This document shows positions 9,783-21,700 of a stretch of DNA of 64,000 nucleotides, in pieces. Source of the DNA: a virus; the IMG/VR virus record IMGVR_UViG_3300010885_011343, positions 29,879 to 93,878 of that record; one strand, given 5' to 3'. A program made the translations under genes and the position numbers. A model generated the notes under the pieces. The model searched no databases and was not told the origin of the DNA. It worked only from the letters and a program-made list of their open reading frames with translations. The number at the start of each line of letters is the position of its first letter. Positions within the stretch are counted from its first letter, which is position 1.

Positions 9783-12700
9783 ATGGCAACCAGACGAACT
9801 CTAGATTTTTTACCAACAGTATTCCAAACCGATACTAACAAAAAGTTTTTACAAGCTACACTGGACCAATTGGTCAGTGAACCAAATTTTGATAGAATTG
9901 ACGGATATGTTGGCAGACAGTTTGCACCAACTTACAAAGCTAATGATAGTTACATTAGCGAGGCCAATAAAGATCGCCAAAATTATCAACTTGAGCCCAG
10001 CGTATTAATCAAAGGCTCTTCTGGCGAAGCTACCTTTTACAGCAATTACAGCGATCTTGCTAATAAGATTTCATACTATGGTGGAGTTACCAACGACCAC
10101 CGTAGATTGTTTTCCAATGAATATTATACCTATACTGGTTTATTTGACTTAGACAAGTTTGTTAACTTTAGCCAGTATTACTGGTTGCCAAATGGACCTA
10201 GTCCTATTGCAATCAGCAGTAAGCCTGTGAGCAGTCAAGCTACGTTTACATTTACTAGAGACGAAGCTAACAATTCTTATACCGTGGCCGGACAGTCCTC
10301 GGGTAATCCTGAATTGGTTGTTGCACGTGGCGGTTTTTATAAATTTGTATTGAACCAACCAAACAGCCGTTTCTACATTCAAACCGAGCCTGGTGTATCG
10401 GGCGTTAAACGATTGGCGTTGAATACAAGTACCAGAGACATCTATGGCATTACAGCCAATGGAGTTGAGACTGGCACCATTGAATTTACTGTGCCATTGA
10501 ACAATGTGCAAGACCGCTGGTTAAAAATACCATTGGTTGAGAACGTTGATTATGCCACAGATGCACTCTATCAAGATCTTGTTGGCACTCCAGTTGACGA
10601 ATTTAAAATTGACGGAAGCAATATTGGGTTGAATGGCAAGAACGTTATTTTCTTAAATCCTGCAGACACTCACAAAGGTGTGTACAGAATAAGATTTGTC
10701 AACAATACAATTACATTTGATAAAATTAGAGATATTGATCCTGACAGTCGAGTATATGTTCGCTCGGGGCTAACATACAGCAACAACGAATATTATAAAA
10801 CAGAAAACAATCAATGGGAAGCAATTCCTAGTCTAACAGCACAACTTGATGTTTTATATTACCAAGATGCAACCAATCCAAATATGTTTGGAAAAATTAA
10901 AATCTTGGAAACGCCTGCCGAGCCATTGAATATAGATGAATTGGTCATTGGAAAAACACAGTACACTACACAAGATGGTATACAATTTACCAATGGATTG
11001 GTAGTTAAGTTTGATGATTCTGTTTTACCGGCCAAGTATCAAAATAAAACTTATATTGTTGAAGGCGTTGGCAGTAGCATTACATTAGTGGATTTTTCTT
11101 TACTGGTATTTCCTGAACCCAATGCACAAGTTAATACAGTTCCCTGGGATGCTGTGCCCTATAGCTCCGGTACATTAGATGAACCGTTCCGTGGTCCGGC
11201 AATACCAGATTACTTTACCAGCAATCGTGCCAGCATTGATTTAAACGCCTGGGCAAGACATAACCGTTGGTTCCACTCGGATGTAATTGAATTGAGTGCC
11301 AAAGCGAATGGGTCAACGCCGTTGTTTGACCAGGCAGTTCGTGCTCAACGTCCAATCATTGAAGCCGAACCTAATGTTCAACTGTTTCAATTTGGTCGAG
11401 TTGGCAAGCGTCCAGTAAACCACATTGATGTAACAACCACTGATGCATTTAATCAAGTACAACATAGTAAATCTCTTTTAGTCAATGGAGTACGACTAAA
11501 AGAATTTGATCGTATATTATTTGCCAACGATAAAGATCCATTGGTACGCAGTCAAATTTATACAGTACGTTACCAATTACAAAACGAACCCAGTTATCGT
11601 AGTGTTTATGATGGCACCGGCCGTGGAAGTATTACAAGACGCATTGACGGCCGCAATGATTATGTGGAAGTAATTGGCAGTGGCACAGACTTCACGTCGG
11701 AATTAGATGCTGGCAGTACACTATATGACGCAGAAGGCAACTACTTAGGTACAGTAACACAGGTTATGTCCAGTACTAGTTTGGGTCTAATAGACACACC
11801 CAATACGTTTACGGGAGTTAGTGTTTTCCAATATAGAAATCCCAAGATACAACTTACGCTCGGTGAGGCAGACGATGCTGTAGACAAGTTTGATTGCGTC
11901 GTTGCCATAGACGGCGAAAGCAAAGGAAAGACATATTGGTACAATGGAGACACCTGGCAATTAGCGCAACAAAAAAGTGAAACTAATCAAATTTTAAAAT
12001 TTGATGCTTTTGACAATACTGATACAAGTTTTGGATCGTATAACGGAACAAACTTTACAGGCACTAACATTTTTAGTTATAAGACTGGCTCGGGCAAAAT
12101 AGACGCAGTGCTAGGACAAGCATTGGCCTATGAAAACACAACAAATAACACTGCCGATTTAGTATTCGATAACAATTTTGATAACGATACATTTACCTAC
12201 GTTGACGGAACACAACTGCTGACTAAGTCCATCAATTCGGGATACATTAGACAAAACGTCAATGGAACTGAATTTGTTAAACGTAATGTTTGGGCAAAAG
12301 TTGTTGAGGATACTAAACAATATCAAATCTTTAGTAAAACTTATACTGGAAAAACCAATCACATTGAAATTGACGTGTTGCCAGAATCTGAATTAGAGGT
12401 TCCAACAACAAAAGTTTTTGTCAACAACAAGTTATTGGAAAGCAGCCAATACAGTTTTCAGAAAGTTGGAAAACGTAACACGGTAAAAGTTGTTGCTAGT
12501 AAATTAGCAGTTGATGATAAGATAGATGTTTTAATTTACAGTAAGTCTGCATCTAAACTTGGATATTATCAGGTACCGGCTAACCTTGAATACAATAGCC
12601 AGAATAAATCTTTTTCCAAGTTAACACTGGGACAAATTCGAAATCACTTGACTGCCACCGGACAAAATACAGATAAGGTGTCGGGATTGGTGCCTGGGCC

Positions 12701-15700
12701 AAGCAATCTTAGAGATTTAAATATTGCCAGACAGGGCGGCAATATTCTACAACACAGCGCCCCAACAATTTACGCCAGCTTATTTTTAATTGATAAGCAG
12801 GCCAATTATGTCAATGGCATTGAGTACGCACGTAGAGAATATACAAAATTTAAAAATAAATTCATTGAACTGGCCAGCACATTGCCTGGCTTGGATTTAG
12901 ATAATGCTGGCGCCAGTGTAGACATAATATTGTCTAATATCAACGCCATAAAAAATCCTAGCTTTAGTTGGCACTACAGCGATATGGTTCCATACGGCGA
13001 TTGCCGTATCCTGACATATAAAATTAAAGATACAAATAGCTATCAATTTAAAATTGATTCAATTTTCAATGACAAACAGATACAGAACAGAGCTGTCTTG
13101 GTTTATCTAAACAATCAACAGTTAATAAAAGACATTGACTATACATTTGATCAAACCCGTCCTGCAGTAATTTTAAATGAACGCTTCTATCTAACCAATG
13201 AAGATGTAATTGAAATTAGAGACTATAAAAACACCGACGGCTGCTACATACCAGAAACTCCAACCAAACTTGGATTACACCCTAAATTTAAACCAACGGT
13301 TTATCTAGACGACACGTACAGAGAAGCAGTGGAAGTTATTCAGGGACACGATGGAAGTTTAACTCCTGTGTTTGGCGACTACAGAGATAGTTTCCTACTG
13401 GAACTAGAGTTACGTATATACAACAACATCAAAATTGATTGCAAAGTTCACCCTACTAGATACAGCCCCGGCCAATTTAGAACAATTGATTACACTCCAC
13501 TGGAATGGAACAAAGTTTTAAACAGTAACTTTTTAAAGTGGGTGGGACAAAATAAATTAGACTTCATTGCCAATGATTGGTTTGATCCTAACGATCCATT
13601 TACCTATAACTACAGATACAGTAAAGATAGTCTTAGCAACCAAAATTTAAATGGGTACTGGAGAGGGATTTATCGTTACTTCTACGACACTGACAGGCCT
13701 CACATAGCACCTTGGGAAATGCTAGGATTTAGCGAGCAACCAACTTGGTGGGAAAACATATATGGTCCTGCACCATATACCAAATATAACACACAATTGT
13801 GGTCTGACCTTGAAAATGGCGTAGTTGCCAGCGGCACACTGGCCGGGATTGACTCTGCTTATATTAGGCCAGGATTAAGTAAAATTATCCCAGTGGATGA
13901 AAACGGTGGCTTACTGCATCCGTTGGCCATTGGTATTTCTACAGAATTTAATAGTGTACAAGCATCTAGTGGATATCAGATTGGTGACGGAGCGCCAATA
14001 GAAGCTGCCTGGCAGAGAACCAGCGAGTATCCGTATGCACTGCAACGTTCGTTGGCATTGACTCGCCCTGCCTGGTACTTTGGCACATTATTTGATGTCA
14101 ATGGTTATGCCAAAGATGCGGCATTAGATCAGTATACTGTTGCCAATACCAGTCGACGTGTTGCGCCCAAGGACATTGTAATCAACGGCGAAACAGTCAA
14201 CAATCAAATAACACGGGCCAGCGGATACATAAATTGGATCACTGATTATATGACCAGCTTGGGTCTGGACGCTCGCTCTAAACTTAGAAACAATTTAGAC
14301 AACCTAACAGTTGAGTTAAGCTACAGAGTTGGTGGATTTACCGATAAGAACTATATTACAGTTTTGGCTGAACAATATAGTCCAACCAGTACCAATGCCA
14401 GCGTAGTGGTACCAAACGAAAGCTATTCGTTAATTCTTAATAAGAATGTACCTAAAGAGCGTGTTGCCTATAGTGCCGTAATTATAGAAAAAACTAGCAC
14501 AGGCTTTGCTGTCAGCGGCTACAATCTTAACTATCCTTATTTTACAGTAGTGCCTAGTGACACTGCCGGAGAAAGTTATGCTATAACGCAAGACGGTCAA
14601 GCGGCAATGATCTATAAAGAATATAGAAAACAAAAGTTGGTAATTCCATATGGTCACGAGTTTACCACTAAACAACAAGTAGTTGACTTCTTGGTAAGCC
14701 ACCAACGCTACCTACTATCTCAGGGATTTATCTTTGATGAATTTGATGATACACTGGCTAAAACCAAAGATTGGGTATTGAGCGCATACGAATTTCTAGG
14801 TTGGACTATCCAGGGATGGAAGCCGGGTAGTATATTAATTTTAAGTCCAGTAAGTACAAAAATTAAACTAATAACAGCCGATGGTGTAGTTGATGAAATT
14901 ACCAATGAGAGTAATGGCACTAAAATATTAGATCCAAACTTCTCCGTAATACGTCCGGTAAACTTTACCAGTGTACGTGAACCTGATCTGTTTACATTGG
15001 ATACTATCAGTGGGCAAACTATTGCGTTCCTAGAGCTAGACATAGTTCAATACGAGCACGTATTGCGCTTTGACAACAGTACAGTTTTCAATGATATCAT
15101 TTATCAACCTGAGTCAGGTAGCCGACAATTTAGATTAAAGATAGTTGGAAGCAAAACTGCCAATTGGACAGGAGCATTAAATCCTCCTGGATTTATATAC
15201 AACAATCCAACGGTGCCCGAATGGAGACCAGGCAAAGATTATCTCAAAGGTGACATTGTTACATATAAGAGCCAATACTATACTGCGGCACAAAAGATCT
15301 CTGCACAAACAACTTTTGTACAAAGTTATTGGAAACAAATTGAAAAGACACAGATTAAAACAGGGTTGTTGTCTAACTTTGCCAACAATGCTGGAAAATT
15401 TGTTGACGTCTATGATCCAGACAGTAGTCTACTAGATCATCAAATGGCACGTATGAGTGCCGGATTAATAGGATTCCGTCAGAGAGCATATCTTGATGAC
15501 TTTTATCTCGACACAACTACGCAATCTAAATTCTATCAAGGGTTTATTAAACAAAAAGGTACTAAGCAGGCCATTGATGCAATGCTTGGCGCACAATTTG
15601 GCGATTTACAAAACAACATACAGTTGCACGAAGAATGGGGTGTGCGGGTTGGAGAATACGGTGCATTATCCAGCAACCAAACAGTTGAAATTGTATTAAA

Positions 15701-18700
15701 AGAATCAGAGATTAAAAATAATCCCACAGGCATTACCATTGAAGAAACACCTGTTGAGGCACTAATCAATGTAACGGATAAGCAACTATGGTCCAGACCC
15801 CTTGACACCAAACCTATACGGTTTTTAAATCGTGTATCCAACGATAGGCAAGAAAATGATTTACAAACTGCTGGCTATGTTAACATAAATGATGTTGACG
15901 CTACATTGTTTAGTTCTGGCAATTATCAATTGCTCACACCAACTACAAAAAACGTTGGCAGCGGTTACATAGTTTGGGTGGCTAAAGATCATAATAAAGA
16001 GTGGAATGTTTATCGTGCCACAGAAACAGATGCCTCTGTATTAAGCATTGAATACAGCTTGGATCAAGCAGGCAAAGTAACCACCAAGAATCCACATAAG
16101 TTAGAAGCTAACCAGACTGTGGTAATTAGAAACTTAAACAATGACTACGACGGATTTTATATTATAAAGAGCGTTTTAGATAGACGCTCGTTTACCATTG
16201 GCTTAACTGAAGAAAAATCTAAAGCACTAAAACAAAATCCAGTAACTGGCGCCGGTATCCTATTCGTACTTGACAGCGTAAGATTTACTTACCCTGGATT
16301 GGTTAATGATTACACTCCGCCGCACGGTTGGAAAGACGGAGATATGGTCTGGGTAGACAATGCCGATGGTATGAACCGTTGGGCCGTTTATGAAAAAGAC
16401 AGTCGCTGGCACTACATAGAACCAGAAGCTATTACTTTGGGCAGTTACAAACCGGGTGGTAATTATGGTACAAATGTCAGAATTGATGACAACAATAGAT
16501 TTGTTATAGTTAGCTCACCTGGCGCGGCACAAGCAGCCGGTAGACTACACGTATTTGATTATTACTACGGACAAAAAGAACGTGCAGTATTAAGCGGTGG
16601 TATTGAAGACACTGAAACATTGGGTACAAGTCTAGACATTGCACAGAACATTATTGTTGCTGGCGCCCCAGATAGCAGAGTTCAAACTGGGTTAGTAATG
16701 ATTTACGCTTTCAGCGAAGATTTATATTTTGAGCCAGTGCAGGTATTAACATCTCCGGGTACAGGGGAAAATCCTGTGGCCACAGAACAAAACCTATTAG
16801 GCACACAAGTTGGCGCACGTTATGGTTTCAGTTTGGCACAGAGCAGAGATTCTAATATTCTTTACGTTGGCAGCCCTGGCACCAATGAAGTTTTCATATA
16901 TGCATATCACAGTGAAATTGAAACAAGATTTGATAGATTTAGTTTAGCCCAAGCGGCTACGGGGTGTACTTTACCCTACGAACTCAATGACGAGCGCAGT
17001 ATAGCAGTATATCTACACGGTATTAAGCCAACTGCTGGTCAGTCCAACATTGGGCACAAGTTGTTAATACTAGGCGAAGATTATTCTGTTGTTGACAATA
17101 CGGTGGTGTTTATGAGTCCACTAGTCACAGAAGACTACGACTCCTTTGTATTAGAAGACAATGAAGAAATATACTTTGGCAGCGAAGATTCTACCGGCAG
17201 TAGAGGGTATATTGTAATTCGTCGTCGTGGCTATTATGAATATGCTGGAAAAATTGCCGGTAATACCAATAGTAAATTTGGATACAGTGTTGCTACAGGC
17301 AACACCGGGGCATACGTAGTTATTGGCGCACCCGATCAAACCATAGATAATATTCCGTATGCTGGTCAAGCTAGCATATACGCCACACGCATTAAGTGGA
17401 TCGAGTCTAATGGCGTAATGAGACCCGATGCAGAATATGCCCTAGTAGAAAAGCTCACAGCAGAAACACCAACCTACAAAGCAAACTTTGGATATAGCGT
17501 TGAGATGGGAGTCACTGACTCTGTTGTTTTTGTTGGTGCTCCGGGATTCGCTACAGCAGCCTATGACGGAGGCACTGTATATAGATATATAAACTACGGA
17601 AAAGAATTTGGTACAATAGTTGGATCTGTCATTGACCCGGTTGTAGCAGCCGGGGATCTGATGGTTATCAACGAAATAGATGTACTCTTTACTGGCGGCG
17701 ATTTAACTAAGATTATTAAAGATATTAACAATAAAAAAATAATTGGAGTTCAAGCATCTGCCACTGCCGATCGTCGATTGGTAATAAGTTCCATATTGCA
17801 AGCCAGTAACAATAAGCTAAACATTATTCCAACAGGTAATATTGTTGTCAAACTGGGAATTAAAATATTTGAAACTACACAAAAAATTAAGAGACCATCA
17901 ACCACCGAAGGTGATAATTTTGGATCTCTTGTACGAGTAGACAATAGCGGAAAGACTTTAACAATTTCCAGTAGAACTGGTACAATCTACGATTATGCCA
18001 CATACGACAACGAACAAACTACCTATGATGGAAATATAACTAGGTTTGTTGAAATAGTAAAAGGCAGCGGTGCTGTCTATATGTACAACTTGTTTGACAA
18101 TCCAAACGATGCACCGGATCCATACGGTAATTATGTATTTGGTGAGGAATTTAATGCGCCAGGAGTTGCACTTGGTGACAGGTTTGGTATTGGAGTAGAT
18201 TTTAACAATAGTCAATTGTGGATTGGTGCTGCCTTCAATGACACCAAGGGCCAGAATGCAGGACAAGTCTACAAATATACAAACGAATCAGGCAACCCAA
18301 GTTGGTATAAAAAACGTGCCAAGTCTAAGAATGTAGACGTCAGTGGTATTAACGGAATTAGCCTTTATAAGAAAACCACAGGCGAATTTATAACCAGCTT
18401 GGATTATATAGATCCGGTCAAAGGAAAGAACCTGGGCATTGCTGAACAAGACATTAGTTACAAAACCAGCAGAGACCCAGCAGTATACAACAACGGTTCT
18501 AAAGATATTGATTTCTACTGGAGTACACAGCAAGTTGGAGAAACCTGGTGGAATTTAGATCGTCTTCGATATATTGACTACGAACAGGAAGAATTATCCT
18601 ACAGATTAAACAACTGGGGCCGTTTGTTTACAGGCAGCAAAGTAGAAGTCTATCAATGGATTGAAAGTGGTTACTTACCTAGCGAATATGTGGCCAATGG

Positions 18701-21700
18701 GCAGCCTGGGACTCCGCTAGCAGAAGACAATTCTTCTTATACAATGACTACCTACGTTGATGTAGACACAGGTATTATCAAAACTCGCTACTATTACTGG
18801 GTCCGCGGAATCAGCACAGTACCAGTAAATTCTAGTAGAAAATTAAGTGCATTGGCCTTAGAGAATGTGCTGTTGAACCCACTGGCACAAAACTTGCCAT
18901 ATGCCGCTATCTTAGATGATCATAGTATTGGTATTTTTAATTGCGTTGGTTACTTAAACAGCAACGACACTATTTTGAGAATTGATTACGATAAAGAATT
19001 AAACAATAATTTAATTCATAGCGAATACGAATTAATTCAAGAGAACAACCCGGATAGTGATCTGCCAGACCGTATATACAACAAACTAGTAGACAGTATC
19101 AGTGGCAGAGATAAAGAAAGACAGCGGGTACCAGACGTTAAACTACGCCCTAGTCAACAAGTTGGCTTAGAGTTGCGCCCCCGTCAAACCATTGTTTTAA
19201 ACAGATATGCCGCGCTAAAGAATCTAGTAGAATATTGCAATCGTGTTTTTGCAGAAAAGACTATCGCTTACAAATTACAAAACAGCAAACCTTTTGTAAA
19301 CAACTATTTCTTCCAAAAGGATCCGTTGCCCAGTAACGCTCATTATGATTACCTGGTAGAGAATCTGACAGAGCGTGATTATGTAAAAACAGATGAAGGT
19401 ATTCGGGTCTGTGTTAAGCACGACAGCAACTTCTTAGGTCTGTGGACAATATACGAATACACTGATGGCGCTTATAAAGTAATTAAAAACCAAACGTTTG
19501 ATACAACAATGGTTTGGGACTATGTAAATTGGTATGCCATTGACTTTGATTCTAATACAAAAATAACGTACACTGTTGATTATGCTAAAGATTTAGAAAA
19601 GTTATATTTAAAAGCAGGTGACATTGTTAAAATAACCAATGGTAGCAATGGTTACGAAATCTATCGCTATACCAGCAGTGATACCAGCGACTTGGTAGCA
19701 GTGGAAAACGGTACCGTTGCGCTAAGTTCTAAGCTATGGGACATTGAAGCCAATGATGTTGGATTTGACAGTAACGGTTTAGACAGCGTCGAGTTTGACC
19801 TGGACTACAGCACAGAAATTAGAAACGTCATCAACGGATTGCGAGAAACAATTTTTGTTGACGATCTAATAGACCATAGAAATAAAGTACTATTCTCTTT
19901 AATTAATTATATCTATAGCGAACAGAAACAGGTTGATTGGATTTTTAAAACTAGTTTTGTTAGTGTTACGCACCAAATTAAACAATTAGATCAGTATCCA
20001 AACTTTAGTAAAGACAATCAAACCTATTACGAAGATTATATCAAAGAAGTTAAGCCTTACAGAACTAAGTTACGTGATTACAGATTGAAATATACTGGCA
20101 CCGATACTGCCACCCTGAACGTTACAGACTTTGACATACCAGGACACTGGGATTCTGAACTTGGCCGCTTCCGTAGTCCCAGTGGAGAGATACCTGAAAA
20201 GGACTCAAAACTTTGGTTGAAGCCTGAATATCAGGATTGGGCCAACAACTTTACATATGGCATTGAAACAATCACAATGTCCAGCACCGGTATAGGATAC
20301 AATCAGCCTCCGGTGATTACCATTGTTTCCAATGGTGACAAAGGAGCGGGCGCAGTAGCAGAAGCAGTATTAGATTCAACCACCGGTGCAATAATTAAAA
20401 TTAACGTTGTTAAGTCGGGTCAGGGATATAAAAATACCCCGTTGATAGTTATCAGTGGTGATGGCGCCGGGGCAGTGGCAGTGGCAACATTGGCCAATAA
20501 CAAAATTCGTAGTATTAAAACTACATTGAAATTTGATAGAACGTCTTACACTACATCTGTTCGCGAGTGGGTACCTTTTGCTATGTTTGGCATTGGTGAC
20601 TTGGTTGCATACAAGGGTGTTGGATACAAAGCTATATCCAATGTACCATCATTGGATAAATTTGATCCTAAGTATTTTGTTACAGTCAAGGACACAGAGC
20701 TGGTTAATGCCAATGATAGAATTGCTGTAAAATACCAACCTACTTCTTATCAGATTCAACGAGATGTAAAAATTGACGGATCAATTGACTTAACTAGACT
20801 TATCCCCGGCACAGTATACGATGCACACAAAATTGACAGTACCATAGCTGTTAAGTCAGACACTGACTTTGACGTAATATTAGCTGAAAATAGTAATGAA
20901 ATTCAACTTGGATTTGATACAAACATATCCGGTGGTGCTTTTTACGATGAAGAAAAATCATATGCTCCTGAAGAATTAGTGCCAGGGGTAATGTACGATC
21001 ATTTGGCTATGACGGTGATTACTGATATCACAGTTGATTCTCAAACATCTCAGGTTGCCTATAGAATTAGCAAAGATATAAACAACAATGTTGATTACGA
21101 AGCTGTTGCCGGAATAGCAAGCACAACACTGGCACAAGATCTAGCCTGGGACGATACAAAAATATATGTAACAAGTTTAGATGGGTTAAGTGTTCCTAAT
21201 CCAAGTAAAGGCAAGCCTTGTTATGTTTATGTCAATGGCGAAAAAATTAGTTATTACCAAATTGATCAGCAAGAGAACTATTTGCACCAAATTCGGCGCG
21301 GCATAGGCGGCACAGGAACACCACTGGTACACCAAGCGGATTCTAAGTTGTACAATGCCAGCTCGGATTTACGAATCCCAAATGTCATTGAAGATAAAAA
21401 AGACAACTACAAGTTTAATTCTAGCGACGCTAGATACACACCGTCTTTTACAGTCTTGAACAATCAAGATTTTGTAACCCGTGCGCTAACATTGTTTATC
21501 TCAGAAAACCAGCTGACTTACGGCAAAGACTACATTATTACATTAACTCCTAAGCCAAATACAACACAAGCTACCGCAAATGTTGTTTTTACAGACTCTG
21601 CTAAACAGCGATATGTTGAGGGACTGATCATTCGTGCTGTGTACACAGAGCACACAATATGGTTGAATCCGGGCATAAATTCGGTTACTGACGGCACAGG

